From Paenibacillus taichungensis (GTDB taxonomy: Bacteria; Bacillota; Bacilli; Paenibacillales; Paenibacillaceae), in the NCBI RefSeq assembly GCF_003287275.1, contig NZ_QEVW01000008.1, forward strand, positions 372,001 to 436,000: DNA of 64,000 bases, read 5' to 3'. The notes below the pieces were generated by a model. The model ran no database searches, was not told the origin of the DNA, and saw nothing but the letters and a program-made list of their open reading frames with translations. Below, in pieces: positions 17,479 to 26,649 of the stretch (position 1 is its first letter; the number at the start of each line of letters is the position of its first letter). The translations under genes were made by a program, and so were the position numbers.

Positions 17479-19560
17479 ATGAAAAAGCAGCATCTGCGTG
17501 TGTACTCCGGATTCAAACTGGGATTGTTTCTGTTGATCTGTATGGTGACGATTGGGATAACTGTCCCTGGCAAGGCAGAAGCGGCGGGTTCAATTTCACT
17601 GGATGCGCCTGCGGGCGGATATGTGTCGGATGGAGGGCTGGTGGAAATTGGGGGCAGTTATACCGACTTGTATGACATTCGACTGTTTGTGGACGGAACG
17701 GCTCAATTCGAAGTGGTATTAAATGATCCGGATGGGGATGACAGCGGCACATGGTCTTATATGCTGGATACCTCAGGCTATAACGGGATTGTGGAACTGG
17801 TGGTTCGTGGACTGGATACGTCCACCCGTTACGGGGTATGGGGAGCACCGGCCATCCTTACCGTTAATAACCCGGCAGGTGCTGTTCCTGTAGTAACCAT
17901 CACGGGACCATCTGAGGGCGTAGCTCTTAGCGGTCAGGTGGAGATCTCTGTCGAGACCAGCTCTCCACTTCCAATCATGCTGGTAGAGGTTCGGGTGAAC
18001 CGCGGGCCATGGGAGGAGGCTCTTCAACAAGGCTCCGAGTATGTATACTTCTGGGACACGGCGGGACTTGGCGATCGCACGGTCAGTCTGGAGGCCAGAG
18101 CAGCCAGCGCGCCGGAGCGTTACGGTTATAGCCCGACGGTGTATGCTCAGGTGGGAACCGGGACGCATGAGACTGCCGTTCCTCTGCCTGTACAGGAGCG
18201 GGCCATGTGGATCTGGGAACCGGAGAGCTATAAGCTGCTGCTGAACCCTGGATCACGTCAGGTGCTGGAGTCATTCATCACCGATACGCAGACATTCGGC
18301 CAAACACCGGTTCAGACGCTTTATCTCGCAGTAGGCGGTTATGCCGGATACGATGCGCTGGAAGCGCAGGAAGTGGAGTTACGTTCTTTCGTGAGTTGGG
18401 CGCACAGCAAAAATCTGCAAGTGCATGCGTTAATTGCAGGCGGCACTACGCCGGCCTATATGGGCGCTTACGAGAAATATCACCATCATGCTGTGCAGGA
18501 AATGGAGCAGGTGATCAATTACAACCTTGCAGCGGGGGATACGGAGAAGTTTGACGGCATCAATGTGGATATTGAGCCTTATATCTCTCCCGACTTTAAA
18601 GACCCAAGTCATTTCCTGCAGAAGGAATACCTGGATGGCCTGCAAAAGATGATTGATCGCCGGGATACCGCAGGTATTTGGCTTCCGTTCGGTCCTGCTG
18701 TGCCGAAGTGGTATGACACATCGGATCAAGCAGCAAATATTTCATGGAATGGCTCCAGCAAATGGTTGTCTGAGCATGTTCAGGATATATCAGATTATAT
18801 CTCCATTATGGATTACCGGGATACGGCGGATGGCTCGGCTGGCATTATTGCCGGGGCTGCTGGAGAGCTGGCTTATGCGGATCAGATCGGCAAGCCGAAT
18901 TCCGTGGTGATTGGTGTGGAAACGCTGGATATCGCCAATAGCGGCGACCCGGAGACCATTACCTTCTGGGAGGAGGGGCGCATCCACATGGAGGCCGAGC
19001 TGGATAAGGTATATGCAGCTTACGGGCAGAGCAGCTCCTTTGGCGGCATTGCCGTCCATCACTATGATTCCTACCGGGCACTTCCTTCTTATTGGGGGCC
19101 GGGCGGTGTAGTTTGGACAGCTCCGGATGACCAGGAAGCTCCTTCCGCCCTTTCAGGGGTTCCTTCCATTGAGGCCACTGATTATCAGACTGTACATCTG
19201 AAGTATGGAATGGCTTCAGATAACATGGAAGTAGAACGCTATGTGATATACCGAAGTACCGTTCAGGGGTTCACACCTGTTGCTGCGGATATCGTCGGAC
19301 TCGCTCGCGCACTGAATTACCAAGACAAAGGGCTACTGCCGGATACGACATACTACTATCGTATTGCGGCCCGTGATTTGGGTGGAAATATCGGGCCTCT
19401 CACTGATGAAATGTCAGCGACCACTGGTAGTACCACATTGAAGCCATTGATTGTAACAGACATGAATCTGGTCTATGGCGGATCAGGGGTATCCGTCACA
19501 CTGAAGGTCAGAGATTATGATACAGGCGCGGTACTTGCGGGGGCGAAAGTCGAAGGGTGA
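17479..19560 (+). CDS. Secreted GH18-like glycosidase with Ig and FnIII domains, C-terminus cut by TGA
   Basis: A 693-aa secreted protein: signal peptide to about residue 35 (cleavage near AEAAG), two Ig-like segments to about 235, then a TIM-barrel region. Residues near 360 read FDGINVDIEPY, close to the GH18 catalytic pattern DGxDxDxE but with Asn at the second position. YISIMDYRD and IAVHHYDSYR fit later strands. A fibronectin type III domain (YVIYRSTVQGF to YYYRIAARDLGGN) lies at about 555-645, then a last small domain begins. That domain is broken by the TGA at 19558-19560 and continues in frame to 19752. The neighbours point to chitin-like or GlcNAc-containing glycans. AAAGGAGG precedes the ATG. 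Confidence 0.8.
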   Translation: MKKQHLRVYSGFKLGLFLLICMVTIGITVPGKAEAAGSISLDAPAGGYVSDGGLVEIGGSYTDLYDIRLFVDGTAQFEVVLNDPDGDDSGTWSYMLDTSGYNGIVELVVRGLDTSTRYGVWGAPAILTVNNPAGAVPVVTITGPSEGVALSGQVEISVETSSPLPIMLVEVRVNRGPWEEALQQGSEYVYFWDTAGLGDRTVSLEARAASAPERYGYSPTVYAQVGTGTHETAVPLPVQERAMWIWEPESYKLLLNPGSRQVLESFITDTQTFGQTPVQTLYLAVGGYAGYDALEAQEVELRSFVSWAHSKNLQVHALIAGGTTPAYMGAYEKYHHHAVQEMEQVINYNLAAGDTEKFDGINVDIEPYISPDFKDPSHFLQKEYLDGLQKMIDRRDTAGIWLPFGPAVPKWYDTSDQAANISWNGSSKWLSEHVQDISDYISIMDYRDTADGSAGIIAGAAGELAYADQIGKPNSVVIGVETLDIANSGDPETITFWEEGRIHMEAELDKVYAAYGQSSSFGGIAVHHYDSYRALPSYWGPGGVVWTAPDDQEAPSALSGVPSIEATDYQTVHLKYGMASDNMEVERYVIYRSTVQGFTPVAADIVGLARALNYQDKGLLPDTTYYYRIAARDLGGNIGPLTDEMSATTGSTTLKPLIVTDMNLVYGGSGVSVTLKVRDYDTGAVLAGAKVEG

Positions 19561-19752
19561 TTTACTTATTCGGCGGGGCGTTACACCAGCGGGACAACCG
19601 GAGTGGATGGGAGCGTGACGCTTGTCTCGGAAGCGGTGGGAACGGGCAGACAGGTTGGTTTTGAACCTCGCAGAATCCGTTACAACGGCTATTACTACGC
19701 AGTAGGTCATGATTCGCCGCATTCAACACTGCTGATGAATGCCAGCAATTGA
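19561..19752 (+). pseudogene. In-frame continuation of the GH18-like gene beyond TGA
   Basis: The same frame stays open for 63 codons after the TGA and reads FTYSAGRYTSGTTGVDGSV, then a Tyr-rich end, stopping at TGA 19750-19752. The segment completes a small beta-sandwich of the regulatory-like/Ig type that starts before the stop (YDTGAVLAGAKVEG). A tryptophan is usual at the interrupted position, so a single TGG-to-TGA change explains the break. The intact product would be 757 aa. Confidence 0.75.
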
Positions 19753-19791
19753 ACAAGCAGGAAAGAAACGGCTTGAAGGAGGGGGAAGCAC

Positions 19792-20574
19792 ATGAATATG
19801 AATGACTTGGTGGAACCGCTCAAGACTCATATCATTGAGCACATGTCTGTACAGGTTTATGCAGATCGGAATCAGATGGGGGCAGCCGCTGCGGCTGCGG
19901 TTGGGGCCAGATTAAGACAGCTGCTTCAGGATTCGGAGCGTCAGGTACGCATGGTGTTCGCTGCTGCTCCTTCGCAAAACGAATTATATGAAGGTTTGGT
20001 ACGGGAGCCAGGTATCGATTGGTCAAGGGTTTGTGCCTTTCATATGGATGAATATATGGGTCTGGCGGATACCGCTCCCCAGCGATTTGGTCAATATTTA
20101 ACGGATTGGCTGTTCAGTCGGGTGCAGCCTGGGCGGGTGGAGCTGTTGGATGGGCTACAAGATGTGGAGCAGGAGTGTCAGAGATATGGAGACCTGCTGC
20201 GTGCGGCTCCTATTGATATCGTCTGCCTCGGGATTGGAGAGAATGGGCATATCGCCTTTAATGATCCGCCTGTTGCCGATTTTGAAGATTCGAGGATCGT
20301 CAAAGCAGTGAAACTGGACGAAGCCTGTCGCCGTCAGCAGGTGAACGATGGGTGCTTTGCCCATCTGGATGATGTGCCTGCGGAGGCGTTGACTCTTACT
20401 GTGCCAACGTTGATGGCTGGAAGGGAGCTGTTTGCAATTGTGCCAGGAGCATCCAAGCGTCGTGCACTTGCGGCAGCTTTACATGATCCGATCAGCACGG
20501 CATGTCCTGCTACCATCCTGCGTACCCATCCCGGCATAACGATGTTCACAGACCGGGAAGCCTACGACCTGTGA
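19792..20574 (+). CDS. nagB: Glucosamine-6-phosphate deaminase
   Basis: A 260-aa enzyme that converts glucosamine-6-phosphate to fructose-6-phosphate and ammonia. The family motifs are clear: FHMDEYMGL near residue 85 with the catalytic Asp, and GIGENGHIAFNDPP near 147, which holds the catalytic His and binds the substrate. The length fits the short, non-allosteric Firmicute form. AGGAGGGGG lies before the ATG. Its stop codon overlaps or abuts the start of nagA, so the two are translationally coupled. With nagA it channels GlcNAc-6-phosphate into glycolysis. Confidence 0.95.
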   Translation: MNMNDLVEPLKTHIIEHMSVQVYADRNQMGAAAAAAVGARLRQLLQDSERQVRMVFAAAPSQNELYEGLVREPGIDWSRVCAFHMDEYMGLADTAPQRFGQYLTDWLFSRVQPGRVELLDGLQDVEQECQRYGDLLRAAPIDIVCLGIGENGHIAFNDPPVADFEDSRIVKAVKLDEACRRQQVNDGCFAHLDDVPAEALTLTVPTLMAGRELFAIVPGASKRRALAAALHDPISTACPATILRTHPGITMFTDREAYDL

Positions 20575-20582
20575 GTGTGCCA

Positions 20583-21734
20583 ATGATCGGGAAGCACTAC
20601 AGAACAGGGTTGCCCATTGAGGTGGAGGTCAAAGATGGACGTATCACTGCTGTTACTGAACTTGAAATGTCGCCTCCCGTAGATTGCCTGCCCTGGCTTG
20701 CGCCTGGACTGGTGGATTTACAGGTCAACGGTGGATGGGGGCTGGATCTGAACACAGCCCCGCTATGTCCAGATATGGTAGTGCAGCTGACCCGGAAGCT
20801 GCAAAGTCAAGGTGTTACAAACTTTTGCCCGACGTTGATTACAAACAGTTCCGTACGGCTAGCTGAGGCGGCTTCTGTCATTGCAAAAGCCGTTCGGCTG
20901 AACCCGGATGCGGCCGAAGGGATTGTGGGCATTCATCTGGAAGGCCCATTCCTCTCGCCGGAGAATGGCCCACGCGGCGCCCACCCAAGGCAGCATATTG
21001 TTCCGCCTGATTGGGAGGCACTCAGCCGTTGGCAGGATGCCGCCGATGGGTTAATTCGCATCATTACCCTTTCACCCGAGTGGCCTGGATCAGCTTCATT
21101 TATTGCCCGGTGCTGCGAATCCGGCATTCTTGTCTCGATCGGACATACGGCAGCAACGCCAGAACAGATCAGGGAAGCGGTCTCCGCAGGAGCAGTGATG
21201 TCTACACATCTTGGTAATGGTGCGCACTTGATGCTTCCGCGTCATCCAAACTACTTGTGGGAACAGCTGGCGGCCGATGAGCTGTATGGGTGCATGATAG
21301 CGGATGGTCATCATCTTCCGTTGTCCGTGCTGGCCGTAATTCTCCGGATGAAACGGAACCGCGCCATTCTGGTCAGTGATGCTGTCTCACTGAGCGGAAT
21401 GCCGCCAGGTTCCTACCACCTGCATATCGGCGGAGATGTGGTATTGACGGCCGAAGGTCGGCTGCACCTTGCCGGCCAGCCGGAGCTGTTGGCTGGCTCG
21501 GCGATGATGCTGCCGAATCAGGTGGGATATCTTGTGGAAGCGGGGTTGTCCGGGCTTCCCGATGCCTGGGACTGTGCATCGGTGCATCCGGCACGGCTGC
21601 TTGGGCTTAAACAGGCTGCCGGACTTGAGGTCGGAGCGCCTGCGGATATCGTTAGCTTCAACATCGATGGTGGAAAGTTAAGTGTTTTGCAGTGTTGGAA
21701 GAATGGCCGGATCAGTCCACAGAGCCGAGAATAG
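20583..21734 (+). CDS. nagA: N-acetylglucosamine-6-phosphate deacetylase
   Basis: About 383 aa, amidohydrolase superfamily. It removes acetate from GlcNAc-6-phosphate. Visible are the early DLQVNGG segment (in place of the H-x-H of other members), GIHLEGPFLSPENGPRGAHP with the metal-ligand Glu, SIGHTAATPEQ and STHLGNGAH with metal-ligand histidines, ADGHHL for substrate, and the catalytic Asp in ILVSDAV. ATG 20583 is used here; GTG 20571, which overlaps the nagB stop as GTGA, is an alternative. It is followed after 10 bases by the hexosaminidase gene. Confidence 0.94.
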   Translation: MIGKHYRTGLPIEVEVKDGRITAVTELEMSPPVDCLPWLAPGLVDLQVNGGWGLDLNTAPLCPDMVVQLTRKLQSQGVTNFCPTLITNSSVRLAEAASVIAKAVRLNPDAAEGIVGIHLEGPFLSPENGPRGAHPRQHIVPPDWEALSRWQDAADGLIRIITLSPEWPGSASFIARCCESGILVSIGHTAATPEQIREAVSAGAVMSTHLGNGAHLMLPRHPNYLWEQLAADELYGCMIADGHHLPLSVLAVILRMKRNRAILVSDAVSLSGMPPGSYHLHIGGDVVLTAEGRLHLAGQPELLAGSAMMLPNQVGYLVEAGLSGLPDAWDCASVHPARLLGLKQAAGLEVGAPADIVSFNIDGGKLSVLQCWKNGRISPQSRE

Positions 21735-21744
21735 GAGGAGAGCG

Positions 21745-24700
21745 ATGCCGAGCTTGATACCACAACCGAAGCAAATTGTAGCGAGCGAAGGAGAAGCCTT
21801 GCGACTGAATGGAGAGGAAAAATGGGGTCTTTTCATGGAACAGGATGATCCCAGATTGGAAATTCATTGCCGCAGGGCATTTCCGGGAATGGAATATATA
21901 TGCTCCAGAATAGAAAAGGGTTATTTGTTAGTAATCGGACGTTTCTCAGAGCAGGAAACGAAGCAGGTGGTCAATGATGAGGACTACGGATCGCATGCAG
22001 TTCATGAAGTTCTGGGAGCGCAACAGAATAGCCAGGTCATTTCTGATGTCCCTTCATTTACTCAACAAGACAGAATGGATCTGACTGGGCTGGACCGACG
22101 TCCACAAGGATATAAGCTGGAGGTGTCGACCGACAGGGCTGAAGTCCACGCACTGGATGCGGCGGGTCTATTTTATGGATTACAGACATTGGTACAACTG
22201 CTTGGACCGGATGGTGTCATCCCGGCGGTATCCATAACCGACTGGCCGGACACATCTTTACGCGCAATGAACTTTGACCTGCGTCAGACGTTCTCGAAGC
22301 CGGAACTGCTGACAGGGTATTTGGCTGATATCGCCCGTTATAAGACGAACGCGATTTTGATTGAATACGAGGATAAGTTCCCATTTCAGTCGCATCCCGA
22401 GTTCGCACATCCACAACATGCGTTAAGTCGTTCACAACTGGAAGAACTGAAGCAGAACGCCCACGAGCACTTTATAGAGATTATTCCACTCCAGCAGAGT
22501 TTCGGACATCTGGAATATGTATTACGCCACGAAGGTTGGCGGCATCTTCGCGAGACAGAGCGGTCCACCGGGGAGATCTGCCCATCGCATCCGGAAACCT
22601 TTGGATTGATAACCTCTTTACTCGAGGAGATGATCGACGCCCACCCGGATTCGCGATATATCCACCTCGGGTGTGACGAGGTCTATAGCCTATGCGAATG
22701 CGAACGCTGCAAAATCGAGTTTGGAGGCGTGCGAGAACGAGCTTTTATCGCCTTTTTGAATCGTCTGATTGCATTTACGGCAGAACGGGGGAAACTGCCA
22801 ATTTTCTGGCATGACATGCTGGATAAATGCCCGCCAGAGGAGCTGGTTAAGCTGGATCAGCGAAGTGTCGCCATGATCTGGATCTACAACGGACGCAATA
22901 TCGAAGCGGAGGTGACTTCACATGCGGCCAAATTCAGGTCGCTCGGCATTGAAGTAATGGGAGCGCCAGCAGTTCGCAGCTTTGACTGGGCTGAGCATCA
23001 GAATTATCCGGTACTGCTGAACCGGACAGACAACTTGCTTCAGTGGGCAGAGACGGCCGACAAGCTGGATCTTGGCTGTGTTGTTGCTACTAACTGGACG
23101 GGGCCTTTCAGCCTCGGTGTTCCATATGGTATTTTCGAAACCACCTGGTACCCCATGCTGCTGCATGCGGATTTGGCCTGGAACCGAAAGGCGAATACAA
23201 CTACCTTCATCGACCGGTTTCTGGAACGGTTTCATGGCATTGATCCTGTTACTGGACACAACCTCCTCGGCAATTACAGGGTAGAGGATTATTATGATGT
23301 GATCTGGAAGCTGGTGGACGAAGTGCGCGAGCACAAGGAAGAAGCGGAACTGATTGCGATAATGCATGATTTTGAGGTGGCGACAGATCGTTCGCGGGCA
23401 ATCCATAAGTATGCTTACCGCTGGGAGCTGTATCCCGGAGACGATGCGGAGTGGCGCTCACTCCATAACAATTATACGAGAAACCGCCGCGGGCGTGAGG
23501 GCGTCCTCCCTCGGATGAAGGCTGCGCTGGAGCGTTACCAGCCCTCTGATATGGCAGAGCACTTTGTAAAATCGAGGTTCTATCTGCATGATTATCTGGA
23601 GCGCACGCTCTATCAAGAACTGGGTCTGAACGCACTGCATCCAGAAGCCGATCTGACGGCAATGAGCTTGGAAGACAAAATAGCTCTGATGTGTGTAGTC
23701 GGCACACCATCGACTCGGGCCGAGCCGGAGTTTCGCGGCAGAATGGCACAGCACCGATTCGGGGGCATCGGCATCTTTCCCCATAATATTGAGAGCGAGC
23801 AGCAGTCACATACGCTGCTTGCAGAAGTGAAGAACATAGCCGGAGAGAGCGGCAGCCTTTTGCCTTATTACGTTTCAGTAGATGAAGAGGGTGGGACCCT
23901 GTCCAAGTTTAAGTCCTTTTTTCCCTATGTTCCTGGCAACCGGGCAGTCGGGTTAAGTGAAGATCCGGAAGCCGCTCTTTTGCTCGGTAAAATCATCGGC
24001 AGTGAGCTGCACTCCCTTGGTATTCCCATGAACTGGGCACCAGTGCTGGATGTGAACACGAATATAGATAGTCCGGTTGTGGGTGTTCGCTCCTTTGGAG
24101 AGGACCCGCAGCTGGTGTCCCAATTCGGCCGCGCCTATATACAGGGAATGCATGAAGCAGGTGTAGCCGTGACGGCAAAGCATTTTCCCGGACACGGGCA
24201 AGTGAGCGGAGACTCACATATTGTTTTGCCCGAATGTGAGTTGACGATCGAGCAGTTGATGGAGGGGCCGTTGCTTCCCTTCATTAAGGCGATTGAAGCT
24301 GGTGCAGATTCCATCATGATGGGACATCTGGTGTTTCCCAACATTCCGGAATCCGGCGGACTTCCGGCCTCGCTCAGTCCTTTTTTTGCCACGGAATTGC
24401 TGCGGAAGCAGTTGGGCTTTGCGGGGGTGATCTGCACCGATGACATCGAAATGGGGGCAATTTGCAAAAATTTCAGCCCGGAAGATGTGGGTGTGCTGGC
24501 TGTTCAGGCGGGGAATGATATGATCCTGATGTGCCATACGCCGGAGTTCCAGAGCCGAGTCATCGCGGGTATTCTGGCAGCTGTACGGGATGGGCGCATC
24601 CACGAGTCGCGAATCGAAGAGTCGGTTCTTCGTATTCGGCAGCTGTATGACCAATTCCGGCAGTACCAAGCGGCTGCACAGCCGATTCCCAGAGAGCAGT

Positions 24701-25182
24701 GGGGAGAGGCGGCACTGAAGCTGGCTCGTATGACTGTCAAAGTTAGTCGGGACCCGCAGGGTCTGCTGCCACTCAAGGATTCGGTGAAATATTTGCTGAT
24801 ACTGCCGCAGCAGGAGCAGCTGACCCAGGCCGATAATAGTGGTTCTGCGGAAATCAGGGTAGCCTCCCAATTGAAGGATGAAGGCTTGGTTGTGCAGACG
24901 CGCTACTGTGCAATGAAGCCGGATCCCGTGCAGATAAAGTCTCTGGTTCTGCAAGCTGCTGATGCGGATGTCGTTATCCAGGGCACCCTTAATGCTCATC
25001 TATTCACAGGACAGCTGGAACTGGCGGAGGCCTTGGCTGCAGTTAAGCCACTGCTGAATCTGGTGCTTCGCAATCCCTATGATGACGCTGTACTGCCGCA
25101 GACAGCCGGAAGCATACTGTTGTGCTCAACCTCCGATTATTCACTGCGGGCACTGGTGGAATGCTTGACAGCATCAAAGTGA
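21745..25182 (+). CDS. Bifunctional GH20-like / GH3 (NagZ-like) beta-N-acetylglucosaminidase
   Basis: A 1145-aa cytoplasmic protein (no signal peptide) made of two different glycosidase families. Residues about 1-490 are GH20-like: VSITDWPDTSLRAMNFDLRQ opens the barrel and HLGCDEVY near 312 carries the Asp-Glu catalytic pair. Residues about 640-980 are GH3 of the NagZ type: VSVDEEGG, KHFPGHGQVSGDSH (the flexible catalytic His loop specific to NagZ) and the nucleophile Asp in CTDDIEMGA. A GH3 C-terminal domain follows. AGGAGG lies before ATG 21745. The enzyme should release GlcNAc from imported chito- or muro-oligosaccharides for NagA and NagB. The fusion of two exo-hexosaminidases is unusual. 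Confidence 0.88.
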   Translation: MPSLIPQPKQIVASEGEALRLNGEEKWGLFMEQDDPRLEIHCRRAFPGMEYICSRIEKGYLLVIGRFSEQETKQVVNDEDYGSHAVHEVLGAQQNSQVISDVPSFTQQDRMDLTGLDRRPQGYKLEVSTDRAEVHALDAAGLFYGLQTLVQLLGPDGVIPAVSITDWPDTSLRAMNFDLRQTFSKPELLTGYLADIARYKTNAILIEYEDKFPFQSHPEFAHPQHALSRSQLEELKQNAHEHFIEIIPLQQSFGHLEYVLRHEGWRHLRETERSTGEICPSHPETFGLITSLLEEMIDAHPDSRYIHLGCDEVYSLCECERCKIEFGGVRERAFIAFLNRLIAFTAERGKLPIFWHDMLDKCPPEELVKLDQRSVAMIWIYNGRNIEAEVTSHAAKFRSLGIEVMGAPAVRSFDWAEHQNYPVLLNRTDNLLQWAETADKLDLGCVVATNWTGPFSLGVPYGIFETTWYPMLLHADLAWNRKANTTTFIDRFLERFHGIDPVTGHNLLGNYRVEDYYDVIWKLVDEVREHKEEAELIAIMHDFEVATDRSRAIHKYAYRWELYPGDDAEWRSLHNNYTRNRRGREGVLPRMKAALERYQPSDMAEHFVKSRFYLHDYLERTLYQELGLNALHPEADLTAMSLEDKIALMCVVGTPSTRAEPEFRGRMAQHRFGGIGIFPHNIESEQQSHTLLAEVKNIAGESGSLLPYYVSVDEEGGTLSKFKSFFPYVPGNRAVGLSEDPEAALLLGKIIGSELHSLGIPMNWAPVLDVNTNIDSPVVGVRSFGEDPQLVSQFGRAYIQGMHEAGVAVTAKHFPGHGQVSGDSHIVLPECELTIEQLMEGPLLPFIKAIEAGADSIMMGHLVFPNIPESGGLPASLSPFFATELLRKQLGFAGVICTDDIEMGAICKNFSPEDVGVLAVQAGNDMILMCHTPEFQSRVIAGILAAVRDGRIHESRIEESVLRIRQLYDQFRQYQAAAQPIPREQWGEAALKLARMTVKVSRDPQGLLPLKDSVKYLLILPQQEQLTQADNSGSAEIRVASQLKDEGLVVQTRYCAMKPDPVQIKSLVLQAADADVVIQGTLNAHLFTGQLELAEALAAVKPLLNLVLRNPYDDAVLPQTAGSILLCSTSDYSLRALVECLTASK

Positions 25183-25328
25183 GACTTATCAGTGATGAGC
25201 TGATCAACAGGGCAATGAAATTATCCAAAAGCTCAAAAGAAAGCTTGCGTGCATTTGCCAAACTTCATTCTTACAAGCGATCTAGCTTGAAATTAAGAGA
25301 TAGAGGATGAAAAGAGGATATAAAATCG

Positions 25329-25354
25329 AAAAGCCCGCTACTTTGCGGGCTTTT
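25329..25354 (+). terminator. Terminator of the amino-sugar operon
   Basis: Perfect 10-bp stem AAAAGCCCGC / GCGGGCTTTT followed by further T-rich sequence, 147 bases after the fusion-enzyme stop. Confidence 0.85.
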
Positions 25355-25466
25355 ATCGATCTTGAGTTTGGATGCTCATCCCTACAGAAGAGATTTTCAT
25401 CATTGCTCCGAATGCTAACGTCTTCTTTTCGAAAAAAGTTTATACATCCTCACCTATAGCAATTGT

Positions 25467-26324
25467 TTATAGCTGTCTTATGACAAGTGGCTTTCTCGAC
25501 ATCATCCATGCTGCAATCAGCAAGGCGAGTGCCATCAATATTCCGGATTCTCCAGTCCATAACAGAACGTTCTTGCCACTGGAAGATATATCAAAGGCAT
25601 CCTGAATCACGGCATTCCAACATGCATGGAGGAGAATTGCAGGCCATATGCTGCCCGTTGTTAAGCGCAAGCGGCTGATCAGATAACTGAAAGAGGTCAC
25701 TGAAATCATAAATAGGATAACCGATAAGGCAGGATATGGACCGGAATAATAATTTGCAAAAAGCATCACGGGAAGGTGCCATACCCCCCAAATAATTCCG
25801 CTCGTCAGCACGGGTCGAGGTACACGGGCGTTGATTAGGCGAGTGAGCATATAGCCTCTCCATCCAAGCTCCTCTCCTGAACTGCTGATTATACCGATTG
25901 CAGTACCCGCAAACATTTGAAAAAGTATCGTTCCTGCAAAGATAACGCCTGATGGACCTTGAATGAATGATTCCGGTGTAACGTACTGAACAAGTCCTGT
26001 AATCCAGGCAATTCCATAAGCGAATAAACCAATGACAACTGGAAACAGCAAAATGAAAGGTAACGACTTGAAGGTGTGCTTCCCCCCAATCCGCAGGGAA
26101 ATATCCGAGATGCCTTCACGCAGTACGATACGGGCGAAGATGGAGGATAAGCCCGGTGTCCACATGAGGAGCAGGCCGAAAATCGGTGCTTTCATGATCA
26201 GTACATAACTAAGGATGGAGAGAGGGATGAGTATGGCAAAGAAAACGAGCAGTCCTCGCCTGGCTTTTTGGACCTTTTCCTCCTCTGAACTCAAGCTGGG
26301 CATCGTACTAAAATCTGTTCTCAT
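25467..26324 (-). CDS. CPBP-family intramembrane glutamic endopeptidase
   Basis: A 285-aa membrane protein with about eight helices and the CAAX-protease/bacteriocin-processing (Abi) motifs: EELGWRGYM with the catalytic Glu pair and Arg, GVWHLPVM with a catalytic His, and HACWNAV near the C-terminus. In bacteria such proteases act in bacteriocin self-immunity, membrane-protein processing or stress. The ATG at 26324 has AAAGGAG 8 bases upstream; an upstream in-frame ATG lacks a site. It is divergent from the second membrane hydrolase gene. No bacteriocin gene is visible nearby, so its substrate is unknown. Confidence 0.88.
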   Translation of the reverse strand: MRTDFSTMPSLSSEEEKVQKARRGLLVFFAILIPLSILSYVLIMKAPIFGLLLMWTPGLSSIFARIVLREGISDISLRIGGKHTFKSLPFILLFPVVIGLFAYGIAWITGLVQYVTPESFIQGPSGVIFAGTILFQMFAGTAIGIISSSGEELGWRGYMLTRLINARVPRPVLTSGIIWGVWHLPVMLFANYYSGPYPALSVILFMISVTSFSYLISRLRLTTGSIWPAILLHACWNAVIQDAFDISSSGKNVLLWTGESGILMALALLIAAWMMSRKPLVIRQL

Positions 26325-26649
26325 TGTGATAGCTCCTTTTATCAAAATATGTATGTCGCTTTGCAGTATAACAGTGGATTTACCATAATCAGAACAAACT
26401 CAAGCCCAGTCTTTGTCCAAGACCCTAGCCCAGGAGGAACACGACTAAAGTATAGTAGCGAGATTTGAAAAATGAGGTAAAGCGCAGCTATTCCTATGCA
26501 GTTTATAATTTCGCACAACACCTTGTTGCCAGCACAAAGGATTTTGGAATAGATTTTTTTAAGAGGGTCTTGAATCTTCACCTACTGGAGGTTGTAAGCT
26601 ACGAATTAGCTAGCCAGCAACTTACTATAAACGTGGAGGTTCAATTCTT

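Noticed and set aside
25161..25310. Short plus-strand frame across the end of the GH20-GH3 gene
   Set aside because: Overlaps the larger gene, has no ribosome site and no recognisable family; Spo0E-like features were looked for and not found.
25372..25605. Plus-strand frame opposite the CPBP protease
   Set aside because: A shadow of the membrane protease gene, whose catalytic motifs are clear.
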